Part shown: positions 10,051 through 17,692 of the stretch, piece by piece
How the letters are laid out: every line of letters starts with the position of its first letter
Numbering within the stretch: position 1 is the first letter of the stretch
Source: JAXHTH01 sp034211115
GTDB taxonomy: Bacteria; Planctomycetota; Phycisphaerae; Phycisphaerales; SM1A02
Assembly: GCA_034211115.1 (NCBI GenBank)
Contig: JAXHTH010000108.1
Location: forward strand, 1 to 62,497
Direction of reading: 5' to 3'
DNA length: 62,497 nucleotides
Position numbers and translations under genes: made by a program
The notes under the pieces: generated by a model
The model's database searches: none
The model's input: the letters and a program-made list of their open reading frames with translations, nothing else
Told to the model about the DNA's origin: nothing

Positions 10051-11462
10051 CGCTTGAGGGTGACGTTGTCCTGCTTCTTGTTGACGCCGTGCTTGATGGT
10101 GACGGCGTAGGCGAGATCGCGCTTCGCCTGGGCGTCGATCGTCGCGTTGATCTCCGGCGTCTGGTAGTCGTGCAGCGTCATGTCCAGATCGCTGGTGATG
10201 ATGATGTGCCCGCGATGGACGCGGCGGATCTCGACGGCGATCGGGTCGCCCGTGTAGTTGCGGATGCGCTCGATCCACTCATGGTGCGCATCCCAGCCGG
10301 CGACGGTGTAGTTGGGATCGATCCGCTCGCCCCTCGTGGGGCTGAAGTATCGCCGGTTGTTGCGATCGCGGAACCAGAAGTTGTCGCGGCGGGAGGCGAG
10401 TCGGATGCGCTGATGGATGACGCGCGGATCGGGACCGAGATTGAGCTCGATCTCCTGGCCGATGGGGACGTACTTGGTCTGATAGGCGGTGAGGAAGGAC
10501 AGGCCGTCGCGGCCGTTGTCGCGGAACACGCGGACCACGCCGTCGGGGAGCGGCGTCGTGCCGAGCTTGCTCTCCTCGTCGTTGCGGAGGATGTAGAGGC
10601 GCACGAGCCGGTCGCCGTACTCGGCCGGGCGATATCGGTACTCGATCTCGAAGGGGACCTTGCCGCCCTGGAAGAGGCGCATGCGCTTGGACCATGAGTT
10701 CTCGATGGTCTCGGTGCCGTCGATGGTGTAGATGAAGTACTCGCTGAGGCCTTCCTTGACGATCTGCTTGGGGGCGGGGGGCGCCGCGGCGACGCCGGCC
10801 CGGAGCTCGTCCTGCAGTTCACGTCGCGCGGGCGCTTCGAACTCCGCGACCTTCATCCGGCCGGCCGCGTACGCGTCGCGCTCTTCGGCCGCGATGATCC
10901 CCCTTCGGGCGAGGTCGGCGATCTTCTCCACCAGGTTGATCTGGCCCACCACGAGGCGAACCTGCGCGCTGGCGTAATCCTCGCCCGAGTTGTTCGTGAT
11001 CTTCACGAACCCCTCGAAGGACATCTCCTCCTCGTCGAGATCGCTGATGCAGACGTAGTCGGCGGCCCAGGTGATGCCGCTCGTGAAATACGTGATCTCG
11101 ACCACCGCATCGCCGTCCAGCTCGCTGTCGACGTTCCAGTAGAGCATCTGCGGCTTGTCGTGCGGGAAGGTCGTGTCGAGGACGTCCAGCTCGTCGGCGT
11201 GCGTCTTGAACCGAAGATCGACACTGGAGGGGTCGATGAGCGTGTTCGCCCACGAGAACTGGAGGGGATTGACGCCCTTGAAGAACGTGATGTGCCTCGT
11301 CTCGCGGACGAGCGTCAGATCCTCGCTGTTGTAGATCGTCAGCTGCACGGTGTCGCGCTGCGGGATCGTCGAGAGGTCCACGTTTTCCGCGATCGCGCCC
11401 GGCGCGAGCAGGGCGGCGGTCAGCATTGCGGGGAGAAGATGTCGCGTGCGGTTGGCGATCAT
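10041..11462 (-). CDS. Exported DUF4139-like protein (paralogue 1)
   Basis: A 473-aa protein with an N-terminal signal peptide (MIANRTRHLLPAMLTAALLA, then PGAIAEN). The mature part resembles DUF4139 / mucoidy-inhibitor-like proteins of unknown function: VQLTIYNSEDLTLVRETRHI, FSWANTLIDPSSVDL, VEITYFTSGITWAADYV, and a C-terminal half rich in beta strands ending VTIKHGVNKKQDN. It is probably periplasmic or outer-membrane associated. The next minus-strand gene upstream is a shorter paralogue sharing the NTLID/NTNID and LRNDEES/LKNDEQ regions, so a local duplication is likely. Function unknown. Confidence 0.75.
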   Translation of the reverse strand: MIANRTRHLLPAMLTAALLAPGAIAENVDLSTIPQRDTVQLTIYNSEDLTLVRETRHITFFKGVNPLQFSWANTLIDPSSVDLRFKTHADELDVLDTTFPHDKPQMLYWNVDSELDGDAVVEITYFTSGITWAADYVCISDLDEEEMSFEGFVKITNNSGEDYASAQVRLVVGQINLVEKIADLARRGIIAAEERDAYAAGRMKVAEFEAPARRELQDELRAGVAAAPPAPKQIVKEGLSEYFIYTIDGTETIENSWSKRMRLFQGGKVPFEIEYRYRPAEYGDRLVRLYILRNDEESKLGTTPLPDGVVRVFRDNGRDGLSFLTAYQTKYVPIGQEIELNLGPDPRVIHQRIRLASRRDNFWFRDRNNRRYFSPTRGERIDPNYTVAGWDAHHEWIERIRNYTGDPIAVEIRRVHRGHIIITSDLDMTLHDYQTPEINATIDAQAKRDLAYAVTIKHGVNKKQDNVTLKRPE

Positions 11463-11486
11463 CGTGGTGTTCCTTTCAGGGGAGAC

Positions 11487-11519
11487 CCGGGCCTTGCTCC
11501 CTGCGGTCGTGCGGCCCGG
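11487..11519. repeat. Covarying stem-loop element, copy c
   Basis: A 7-bp perfect stem CCGGGCC / GGCCCGG encloses a 19-nt loop TTGCTCCCTGCGGTCGTGC, similar to copy b. It lies between the two DUF4139-like genes. Confidence 0.65.
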
Positions 11520-11530
11520 CGTGGGGTTGC

Positions 11531-11611
11531 GCTTTCCATTTCCAGCTTTCAGCTTTTCCGCTTTCAGCTTTCAGCTTTCAGCTTTCAGTTTTCAGCTTTC
11601 AGCTCTTCCGC
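11531..11611. repeat. TTTCAGC heptamer tandem array
   Basis: Around ten degenerate copies of TTTCAGC (AGCTGAAA in the sense of the minus-strand gene), some altered to TTTCCGC. The array starts directly at the stop codon of the second DUF4139-like gene. Confidence 0.85.
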
Positions 11612-12796
11612 TCACCATTCGTTCTTGATGATCACGTGGAGGGTGTGGACGATCTTCTTCGCCTTCTGGTCGTCGCCTCGGGGCGGGAGGGTGACGTGAA
11701 ACAGAGGCCGGTCCGCGGTGGACTTCTCTTCATCCGGCTGCTTCAGCGTGCCTTCATTTCCCAGCACCCATTCGACCTCGCGATCGGTGTTGCCCAGGAT
11801 CTCCCGTCGCAGGTCGGGCATCGACTCGGCGATGTCGAGCGTGGCGGGGCTGTCCTTGAAGTTCTCGATCTCGTATTTCACGAGCACGTCGTAGTCATAG
11901 AGCCGGCCGAGCACGCGAGTCTGCTCGCGGCGCTCGATGGTGCGCTTGACGACGATGTCCCTGGCCACGCCGAGGTAGAGGGTCATCTCGTCATCGCGTG
12001 GGGTGAAGTCGGCCCAGTCCTCGCCGAGGAACGCGACCGTGCCCCGGCCGTCGTCCTGGAAGATGCGGGCCTTGCCGGCCATGAGCGGGAACGCGCCGAG
12101 GTTGTGCTGCTCGTCGTTCTTCAGCACGTAGTGCATGGGGATGCGGAGCTGCTTCTTGCCCGCATCGAGATAGCCGTGCGAGGCGAGATCGGCGGTGTAG
12201 GTCTTCCGGATCGGAACGCGCTGGAACTTCGCCGACAGGAGGCGCTTGGTTTCGTTGATGCCGATGGGGCGCTGGAGGCGGTCGCCGAACCCGGCGTACA
12301 TGCCCGCCGATCCGAACGCCTCGTGGGCGCGGTTGTGAAGCTGGATGTACTGGCGGAGCGTGAGCGTCGTCTCGTCGTGGGAGGCGACGGCGCGGTAGGC
12401 GAAGGACTTGTCCAGACGCCCGATGATGTAGCTGATGCGCACTTTCGCCGAACCCGCCTGCGGGGAATACACCTGCCAGGTCAGTGCATTCTCGCCCGGC
12501 GGGTAGGAGACGGAGAGCACCCGGATGTTCTCCGGATCGGTGAGGCATCGGAACTGGATGCTGCTCTTGTCGATGTTCGTGTTCGCCCAGGCGAAGACGA
12601 CATCGTTGACCCCGCGGGCGAGGGGGACGATGCGCTCCTCCTCCACCAGCGTCGCCGCGGGATTGTCAAGCTGGATCTCGACCCGCTCGCGGTCCGGGAG
12701 GGTGATCAGTTTCACTCCCGCCGGTGCGGGAGAAGCGAGGAGGGCGGCGAGGACGGCGGCACCCGTCGCGTGCCTCAGATGGAATCGGCGGATCAT
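11612..12796 (-). CDS. Exported DUF4139-like protein (paralogue 2)
   Basis: A 394-aa protein starting at MIRRFHLRHATG with a signal peptide (AAVLAALLASPAPAG). The body resembles its downstream neighbour: VEIQLDNPAATLVEEERIV, FAWANTNIDKSSIQF, YVLKNDEQHNLGAFPL, then a beta-rich C-terminal region with YDVLVKYEIENFKDSPATL, the part most like DUF4139. It is shorter than paralogue 1. A heptamer array follows its stop, and a hairpin separates the two genes. It is divergent from the ECF sigma gene. Cellular role unknown. Confidence 0.75.
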   Translation of the reverse strand: MIRRFHLRHATGAAVLAALLASPAPAGVKLITLPDRERVEIQLDNPAATLVEEERIVPLARGVNDVVFAWANTNIDKSSIQFRCLTDPENIRVLSVSYPPGENALTWQVYSPQAGSAKVRISYIIGRLDKSFAYRAVASHDETTLTLRQYIQLHNRAHEAFGSAGMYAGFGDRLQRPIGINETKRLLSAKFQRVPIRKTYTADLASHGYLDAGKKQLRIPMHYVLKNDEQHNLGAFPLMAGKARIFQDDGRGTVAFLGEDWADFTPRDDEMTLYLGVARDIVVKRTIERREQTRVLGRLYDYDVLVKYEIENFKDSPATLDIAESMPDLRREILGNTDREVEWVLGNEGTLKQPDEEKSTADRPLFHVTLPPRGDDQKAKKIVHTLHVIIKNEW

Positions 12797-12930
12797 GTCG
12801 CACTCTCCGATCAGATGGTCTGGCTCTCGGGCGGGCCCGCGCGGCCCCGCCACCCCTGCAACGATCGAGCCGGGCGGTTCTTACCCGGCATCCGGAAGAA
12901 CCGGCGACCGCTCGGTCGGCGGCGTACCGA

Positions 12931-12936
12931 TAGAAT
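12931..12936 (+). promoter_or_regulatory. Predicted -10 element (TAGAAT) of the ECF sigma gene
   Basis: CGA-TAGAAT ends 42 nt before the start at 12,979. It fits the TAnnMT signature, suggesting transcription by the housekeeping sigma factor rather than strict autoregulation. Confidence 0.45.
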
Positions 12937-12978
12937 CGGAGCATTCGGCACGAAACTTGCCCCTTCCCGGATCCTCAC

Positions 12979-13800
12979 ATGCCGACACGGGCCCGACCAT
13001 CCACCCTCGACGCCGACGCGCCCGCGGATCGGGCGATCCCCGACCTGCTGGAAGCGCACGGGGGGAAGATCTTCGGCCTCGCCCTGCGGATGTGCGACAG
13101 CGCCCACGAGGCGGAGGACCTGGTGCAGGAGACGTATCTCCAGGCGTACCGGAAATGGGACCAGTTCGAGGGCCGCTCGGCCCCGACGACGTGGCTGTAC
13201 ACGATCGCCTCCCGCCTGTGCCGGCGGATGCGGCGCAAGCGCTCGGGCGAGCCGGACCGCATCGCCTCCCTGCACGAGCTTCTTCCGTTCAAGGACGGCC
13301 CGGTGCCGGACCTGCCCGCCGAGGACGACGGTCCGCTTGGCCACAATCTGCGCCGGGAAGCGCAGGAGCATCTGGAGCGGGCCGTCGTCTCGCTGCCGAC
13401 CGGCTTCCGGCTGCCGCTGGTCCTCAAGGAGATCATCGGCTTCTCGGTGGCCGAGGTGGCCGAGATCCTCGGGCTGAAGGAGGCGACGGTCAAGACCCGG
13501 CTGCACCGCGCCCGGCACGTGCTGCGGGAGGCGCTGACGAAGAACCTGCCGAAGCGGGACGCCCCGCCGCCGGCCTACAGCAGGCGGGTCTGCCTGGACC
13601 TGCTGCGGGCCAAGCAGGAGTCGCTGGATCGCGAGGCGGAGTTTCCCCTGCCGGAGAAGGACTTCTGCGCGCGGTGCCGGGCCGTCTTCGACAGCCTGGA
13701 CCTGGCCCACGACGTGTGCGAGCAGCTCGGGCGGCAGGAGCTTCCGCCGGCCCTGCGCCGGGCCGTCCTCGAGGACATCGCCGAAGAAGGCGGACATTGA
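12979..13800 (+). CDS. ECF-type RNA polymerase sigma factor with Cys-containing tail
   Basis: A 273-aa sigma-70 family factor. Region 2 includes HEAEDLVQETYLQAYRKWDQF and WLYTIASRLCRRMRR; region 4 includes LPLVLKEIIGFSVAEVAEIL and the recognition helix EATVKTRLHRARHVLRE. After region 4 it carries about 85 extra residues with RRVCLDLL, DFCARCRAVFDSLDLAHDVC, resembling a small zinc-binding module of the kind found in anti-sigma factors. No separate anti-sigma gene is adjacent, so the tail could act as a built-in inhibitory or redox-sensing domain; that is inference. The stop codon is part of a short hairpin (13,799-13,820). Confidence 0.9.
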   Translation: MPTRARPSTLDADAPADRAIPDLLEAHGGKIFGLALRMCDSAHEAEDLVQETYLQAYRKWDQFEGRSAPTTWLYTIASRLCRRMRRKRSGEPDRIASLHELLPFKDGPVPDLPAEDDGPLGHNLRREAQEHLERAVVSLPTGFRLPLVLKEIIGFSVAEVAEILGLKEATVKTRLHRARHVLREALTKNLPKRDAPPPAYSRRVCLDLLRAKQESLDREAEFPLPEKDFCARCRAVFDSLDLAHDVCEQLGRQELPPALRRAVLEDIAEEGGH

Positions 13801-13820
13801 CCCGGAATCGCCCCCGGGTC
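13799..13820 (+). terminator. Hairpin at the end of the ECF sigma gene
   Basis: GACCCGG at 13,799-13,805 pairs with CCGGGTC at 13,814-13,820 across an 8-nt loop. There is no T-tract, so its role as a terminator is uncertain. Confidence 0.35.
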
Positions 13821-13828
13821 ATATCTGG

Positions 13829-13834
13829 TAGCAT
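13829..13834 (+). promoter_or_regulatory. Possible -10 element (TAGCAT) of the YeeE/YedE genes
   Basis: GG-TAGCAT lies 127 nt before the start at 13,962 and fits the TAnnMT signature; it implies a leader of about 120 nt, longer than most here. Confidence 0.3.
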
Positions 13835-13961
13835 CACTTGGAACGAAAGCGGGGGAACCCCCATCGGCAGGCCGGCCTCCAAAGCGGACCGTGCCCGCAT
13901 CCGGTGAGGGATGAAGGTCTTTCGGATCCTCAAGTCGGACAGCAGCAAGGAGTCGTCGACC

Positions 13962-14516
13962 ATGAAAAACCCGATTTCCATGCCGCGCTGGTCGCCGTAC
14001 GTGGTCGGCGCCGGCATCGGCATCCTGTCGTGGATCACCTTCCTCTGGATGGGCGAAGCGCTGGGCACCTCGACGACGATGGTCCGCGCCAACGCCGCCA
14101 TCCAGGGACTGGTCGCGCAGGATCACGTGTACAACACGGCCTACCTCGCCAAATACGCGGGGACGCCGGAGGCGCCCAAGCCGCTGTTCGAATGGCAGTT
14201 CGCCCTCGTGGTGATGATGATCGTCGGGGCGTTCATCGCCGCGAAGCTGGGCGGATCGAAGTTCCGCGAGCACGTGCCGGCGTTGTGGGAGTGGCGGTTC
14301 GGCCGATCGAGAGTTTTCCGGTACGTCGCCGCGTTCGTCGGCGGGGCGGTGCTGCTCTTCGGCGCACGGCTCGCGGGCGGCTGCACGTCCGGGCACGGCA
14401 TCTCCGGCGGGCTTCAGCTTGCCGCCTCGTCCTGGACGTTCTTCATCGCCATGTTCATCGCGGGCGTGGCGACCGCGTTCATCCTCTATGGCTGGGAGGG
14501 CCGCAAGCATGTATGA
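13962..14516 (+). CDS. YeeE/YedE family transporter, first half
   Basis: A membrane protein of about 184 aa of the YeeE/YedE (DUF395, sulphur transport) family. Hydrophobic segments alternate through its length, and ARLAGGCTSGHGISGG is the conserved Cys-containing signature. The family is linked to uptake of thiosulfate or other reduced sulphur. The start at MKNPISM is supported by AAGGAG 8 nt upstream, although the frame is open from 13,911. It overlaps the next gene by 8 bp. Each gene encodes only half of what single-chain family members have, so the transporter is probably a heterodimer. Confidence 0.9.
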   Translation: MKNPISMPRWSPYVVGAGIGILSWITFLWMGEALGTSTTMVRANAAIQGLVAQDHVYNTAYLAKYAGTPEAPKPLFEWQFALVVMMIVGAFIAAKLGGSKFREHVPALWEWRFGRSRVFRYVAAFVGGAVLLFGARLAGGCTSGHGISGGLQLAASSWTFFIAMFIAGVATAFILYGWEGRKHV

Positions 14517-15087
14517 GCACTTCTTCGCCAATCCCGGCACGCTGCTGATGGGCGCGCTGACCGGCCTGATCTTCGGTTTCCTGCTTCAGAAGGCACACGT
14601 CACGCGTTTCAGCGTCATCGCCGGCCAGTTCCTGCTGAAGGACTTCACGGTGCTGAAGGTGATGCTCACGGCCGTGGTGGTCGGGGCCATCGGCATCTAC
14701 GGCATGCTGCTCCTCGGTTTGCTCGAGCCGGGTCAGATGCACATCAAGAACGCGACGCTGCTGGGCAACGCGGTGGGCGGCGTGATCTTCGGCATCGGCA
14801 TGGCCGTCCTCGGCTACTGCCCCGGCACGGGGGTGGCGGCGATCGGGGACGGCTCGCGGCACGCCATCGCCGGTCTCATCGGCATGCTCGCGGGGGCCGG
14901 CGTGTACGCGGAGGTCTATCCCTCGATGAAGTCGTCGATCCTCGGGGTGGGGGAGTTCGGCGAGGCCACGCTGGCCACGGCCACGCACCTTTCCCCGTGG
15001 TGGTTCATCGCGGCGCTGGCGGTCATCGCCGTTGTCCTGTTCCTGATTCTGGAGCGGGCCGAGACCCGGCGGGCCGCGGCGGGGTGA
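14509..15087 (+). CDS. YeeE/YedE family transporter, second half
   Basis: A membrane protein of about 192 aa from MYEHFFANPG, overlapping the previous gene by 8 bp and so translationally coupled. The second family signature is visible as VLGYCPGTGVAAIGDGS, again with a single Cys in a membrane-embedded loop. Several membrane segments follow the pattern of the first half. Together the two proteins would make one channel for a sulphur compound. The charged C-terminus (LERAETRRAAAG) should face the cytoplasm. A GC-rich hairpin lies about 40 bp downstream. Confidence 0.9.
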   Translation: MYEHFFANPGTLLMGALTGLIFGFLLQKAHVTRFSVIAGQFLLKDFTVLKVMLTAVVVGAIGIYGMLLLGLLEPGQMHIKNATLLGNAVGGVIFGIGMAVLGYCPGTGVAAIGDGSRHAIAGLIGMLAGAGVYAEVYPSMKSSILGVGEFGEATLATATHLSPWWFIAALAVIAVVLFLILERAETRRAAAG

Positions 15088-15128
15088 CGGCCCACCCCGA
15101 CGCCGTCCGCACGGTTGGGCAGACCCGC

Positions 15129-15160
15129 CCGCCCCCGGTGATATCGCCGGGGGCGGATTC
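15129..15160 (+). terminator. Terminator-like hairpin after the YeeE/YedE genes
   Basis: CCGCCCCCGG (15,129-15,138) pairs perfectly with CCGGGGGCGG (15,147-15,156) over an 8-nt loop, followed by ATTCGTTT. The weak T-tract makes it a probable rather than certain terminator. Confidence 0.6.
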
Positions 15161-15163
15161 GTT

Positions 15164-15169
15164 TATCAT
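15164..15169 (+). promoter_or_regulatory. Predicted -10 element (TATCAT) of the ybaK-like gene
   Basis: GTT-TATCAT lies just after the terminator hairpin and 58 nt before the start at 15,228. Confidence 0.4.
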
Positions 15170-15227
15170 GGATACATGGCCGGGCGGCGGCGGATCATCC
15201 ACGGCAGGCCGGAACAAGGAGCGACTC

Positions 15228-15698
15228 ATGCCCGCCCAGAAGCTCAAGGACTTCCTCGACCGTCACGACATCCGCTACATCACCATCGTCCACTCCCCGG
15301 CCTACACCGCGCAGGCGATCGCCCACATCGCCCACGTCTCGGGCCGGGAGCTGGCCAAGACGGTGATCCTCAAGGTCGACGGCAGGCTGGTGATGGCGGT
15401 GCTGCCCGCCACGCACAAGGTGAACCTCGACGTGTTCAAGAAGTCCGTCGGCGCCGAAACCGTCGAGCTCGCCGAGGAGCGCGATTTCCTGAACGTCTTC
15501 CCCGGCTGCGAACTCGGCGCGATGCCCCCCTTCGGCAACCTCTGGGGGGTCGAGGTCTTCGTCGCCGAGCGCCTGCGCGAGGACGAGACCATCGCGTTCA
15601 ACGCCGGTTCGCACACCGAGCTCATCCAGATGGCCTACGAGGATTTCGAGCGCCTCGTCGAGCCGAAGATCGTCCCGCTGACGCACGCCAACGTCTGA
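15228..15698 (+). CDS. YbaK/ProX-family aminoacyl-tRNA deacylase
   Basis: A 156-aa single-domain protein of the YbaK/EbsC editing family, which hydrolyses mischarged aminoacyl-tRNAs in trans. Seen features are HSPAYTAQAIAHIAHVSGRELAKTVILKVDG, where the conserved Lys follows the helix, VLPATHKVNLD, and GAMPPFGNLWGVEVFV near the active pocket. The start at MPAQKLKDFL has AAGGAG seven bases upstream. It is monocistronic by layout, with a promoter element before it and the convergent lptB gene after it. The tRNA it protects (Cys-tRNA-Pro, Ala-tRNA-Pro or other) cannot be told from sequence. Confidence 0.88.
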   Translation: MPAQKLKDFLDRHDIRYITIVHSPAYTAQAIAHIAHVSGRELAKTVILKVDGRLVMAVLPATHKVNLDVFKKSVGAETVELAEERDFLNVFPGCELGAMPPFGNLWGVEVFVAERLREDETIAFNAGSHTELIQMAYEDFERLVEPKIVPLTHANV

Positions 15699-15746
15699 CG
15701 CCAGCCGGCGTCGCGTCGGACGATCCTCGCGGCGCGAGGCCGGTCT

Positions 15747-16502
15747 TCAGCGCGTCGGCAGCGGCCGGTCGTCGAACTCGTCGCCGCGGAAGGTCGAGGC
15801 GAGATACGCCTCCTTCACCACGGGATCGTTGATGAGCTGTCGCGGCGTGCCGTCGCGCAGGTTCTTCCCCTCGTGAATGATGTACGCCCGGTCGCAGATG
15901 CGCAGCGTCTGCTGGACGTTGTGGTCGGTCACGAGCATGGCGATGCCCTGCCGGGCGAGCTTGCGGACCTCGTCCTGGAGATCCTCGACGGTATGGGGAT
16001 CGACGGCGGCGAAGGGCTCGTCCAGCAGCATGAGGCGGGGGCGGGTCACCAGCGCGCGGGCGATCTCCAGCCGCCTCCGCTCGCCGCCTGAGCAGGTGTG
16101 GGCCGGCTCGCGGGCCTTGTGCCTGAGCGTGAACTGCTCGAGCAGCTCCGCCGCCCGCTCGCGGCGGGCGCCGCGGGTCAGCCGCTGCGTCTCGAGGATC
16201 GCCAGCAGGTTCTGCTCGACGGTCATCCGCTGGAAGACGCTCGGCTCCTGGCTGAGATAGCCCATGCCGGCGAGGGCGTGCTTGTACATGGGCAGGGCGG
16301 TGACATCGCGGCCCTGGAAGTCCACCCTCCCCGCCTCGGGCGTGATCATCCCGATGATCATGCGGAAGGTGGTGGTCTTGCCCGCGCCGTTGCGCCCGAG
16401 GAGGCCGACGATCTCGCCCGCGTCGATCTCGAGGCTCACCCGGTCGACGACCCGCCGGCGGGCGTAACTCTTGACCAGTTGTTGCGCGGTCAGCAGCGTC
16501 AT
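15747..16502 (-). CDS. lptB: Lipopolysaccharide export ABC ATPase LptB
   Basis: The cytoplasmic ATPase that drives extraction of LPS from the inner membrane with LptFG. The 251-aa protein has Walker A GRNGAGKTT near residue 40, a Q-loop in GYLSQEPSVFQRMTVEQN, the ABC signature in CSGGERRRLEIARAL, and Walker B LMLLDEPFAAVDP, followed by the H-loop His in LVTDHNVQQ. GYLSQEPSVFQRMTVEQN is typical of LptB rather than amino-acid ABC ATPases. No other lpt genes are adjacent. A TACACT promoter element lies 12 nt before the ATG. Confidence 0.93.
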   Translation of the reverse strand: MTLLTAQQLVKSYARRRVVDRVSLEIDAGEIVGLLGRNGAGKTTTFRMIIGMITPEAGRVDFQGRDVTALPMYKHALAGMGYLSQEPSVFQRMTVEQNLLAILETQRLTRGARRERAAELLEQFTLRHKAREPAHTCSGGERRRLEIARALVTRPRLMLLDEPFAAVDPHTVEDLQDEVRKLARQGIAMLVTDHNVQQTLRICDRAYIIHEGKNLRDGTPRQLINDPVVKEAYLASTFRGDEFDDRPLPTR

Positions 16503-16514
16503 GGCAGGAGGGGC

Positions 16515-16520
16515 AGTGTA
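16515..16520 (-). promoter_or_regulatory. Predicted -10 element (TACACT) of lptB
   Basis: GGC-TACACT on the minus strand ends 12 nt before the ATG at 16,502, giving a leader of only a few nucleotides; CTCCTGCC in between offers no clear Shine-Dalgarno sequence. Confidence 0.5.
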
Positions 16521-16562
16521 GCCGCTGGGAGGAAGCTCGGCTGCCCCGGCCGCGGCCTGCCG

Positions 16563-17015
16563 CTAGGAGATGAACCGGATCGTCAGCGGGTAGCGGAAGA
16601 ACGCGCTGTTGCTCGCGGCCATCGCGGCCCGGATCTGGTTGATGACCATCATGATCCAGAGGATCGGGAAGGCGAAGATCCCGATGATGGTGATCCCCAG
16701 CAGGATGTGATAGAGCAGGAAGCTGATGCAGAAGTTCGTCGCCTCCCGGCCGTGGTCGTCGATGAACACCGAGCCGCTGCGCCGGATGAGCCACATCACG
16801 AGCGGGGCGAGAAAGGTGAGCGGGCCGAGGACGATCCACGCCACCATGGGCGAGAGGTGCGTGAGCAGGGCGTAGGTCTTCTCGTCATCGGTGGCGCCCT
16901 CGTGCCGCACCTCGCCCTCCTCCGTGACCCGGATCTCCGGGAGATCGGCGAGGTCGGCCAGGTCAGCAAGGTCGGCGAGATTGTCGAACTCGGCGGCCGG
17001 TCTGGCGACGCTCAT
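16563..17015 (-). CDS. DUF4870 membrane protein (tandem copy 1)
   Basis: A 150-aa member of the DUF4870 family of small membrane proteins of unknown function. An acidic/Leu-rich lead of about 45 residues with a repeated LADLADLADLADL stretch precedes TYALLTHLSPMVAWIVLGP, IRRSGSVFIDDHGREATNF and two further membrane segments, ending RYPLTIRFIS. It is the last of three tandem minus-strand paralogues (copies at 17,068 and 17,693). The conserved DDHGRE and the C-terminal RYP-IRFI are shared by all three. Confidence 0.85.
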   Translation of the reverse strand: MSVARPAAEFDNLADLADLADLADLPEIRVTEEGEVRHEGATDDEKTYALLTHLSPMVAWIVLGPLTFLAPLVMWLIRRSGSVFIDDHGREATNFCISFLLYHILLGITIIGIFAFPILWIMMVINQIRAAMAASNSAFFRYPLTIRFIS

Positions 17016-17067
17016 GGCTTGCTGCTCCGTTTCTGCCCCCGGCGGCTCCGCCCTCCCGCGCCCGAGG

Positions 17068-17484
17068 CTACGAGATGAAGCGGATGATCATCGGGTAGCG
17101 GAAATACTCGCCGTTGCTCGCGGCGATCGCCCCCCGGATGAGGTTCACCAGCATCATCACCACCCAGATGAGCACGAAGGGCACGGTGATGCCCGTGATG
17201 ACCGTGGCCGAGAACACGACCGTCGTCAGCAGCAGATTCACCACCTCCCGGCCGTGATCGTCCACGAAGGCCGACTTGTCCTTGCGGATCAGCCACAACG
17301 CGACCGGCGCGAACACGAGAAGAAAGAACGCGAACCCCGCCAGCGGGGTGAGATGCATCGCGATCGCGTAATTGCGGTCGGTGTCGCTGAGGCCCTCCTC
17401 GCGCAGGGGGGGGCCTGCGCTCCCGGCGGGGGGCGGGCGGTGCTGGTCGGGTCCTGGTTCAACCACGGGCATGGCGCTGCTCAT
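17068..17484 (-). CDS. DUF4870 membrane protein (tandem copy 2)
   Basis: A 138-aa DUF4870 paralogue. A short Pro-rich lead is followed by NYAIAMHLTPLAGFAFFLLV, IRKDKSAFVDDHGREVVN and two more hydrophobic segments, ending RYPMIIRFIS. It is more similar to copy 3 than to copy 1 in the first membrane segment. It lies 52 bp upstream of copy 1, so the two are probably one transcript. Function unknown. Confidence 0.85.
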   Translation of the reverse strand: MSSAMPVVEPGPDQHRPPPAGSAGPPLREEGLSDTDRNYAIAMHLTPLAGFAFFLLVFAPVALWLIRKDKSAFVDDHGREVVNLLLTTVVFSATVITGITVPFVLIWVVMMLVNLIRGAIAASNGEYFRYPMIIRFIS

Positions 17485-17582
17485 GTCTGCGTTTCCGTCA
17501 TCTTATGGGGAGCGGCCGGCCGCGCCTTTCACCATCCGTCCGCGGCAACCCGATCGGGCGGGATGAGAAGGTTATCGGGCGC

Positions 17583-17622
17583 GTTGGCACATGAGCACAT
17601 TGGCACATTGGCACATGCGCAC
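17583..17622. repeat. TTGGCACA tandem array
   Basis: Four or five degenerate copies of an 8-10 bp unit built on TTGGCACAT, between DUF4870 copies 2 and 3. In the sense of the minus-strand genes the unit reads ATGTGCCAA. Confidence 0.8.
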
Positions 17623-17645
17623 AGGGGCCGTCCGCCTTCTGCCGC

Positions 17646-17690
17646 GGGGCCGGAGTCCGGGGGCTTGGGGCCGGAGTCCGGGGGCCGGGG
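17646..17690. repeat. 21-bp GC-rich tandem duplication at a gene 3' end
   Basis: The 18-mer GGGGCCGGAGTCCGGGGG occurs twice with a period of 21 bp, ending 2 bp before the stop codon of DUF4870 copy 3 on the minus strand. Each unit holds the palindromic core CCGGAGTCCGG. Confidence 0.75.
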
Positions 17691-17692
17691 GC

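Noticed and set aside
11426..13477. A 683-codon plus-strand frame through the second DUF4139-like gene
   Set aside because: Crosses an array and an antisense gene, then runs out of frame through the sigma factor gene.
13838..13911. Similarity between the leaders at about 13,840-13,900 and 55,680-55,740 (shared CCCATCGGCAG and CAAAGCGG)
   Set aside because: The shared pieces are short, in different order and without conserved pairing, so chance in GC-rich DNA is adequate.
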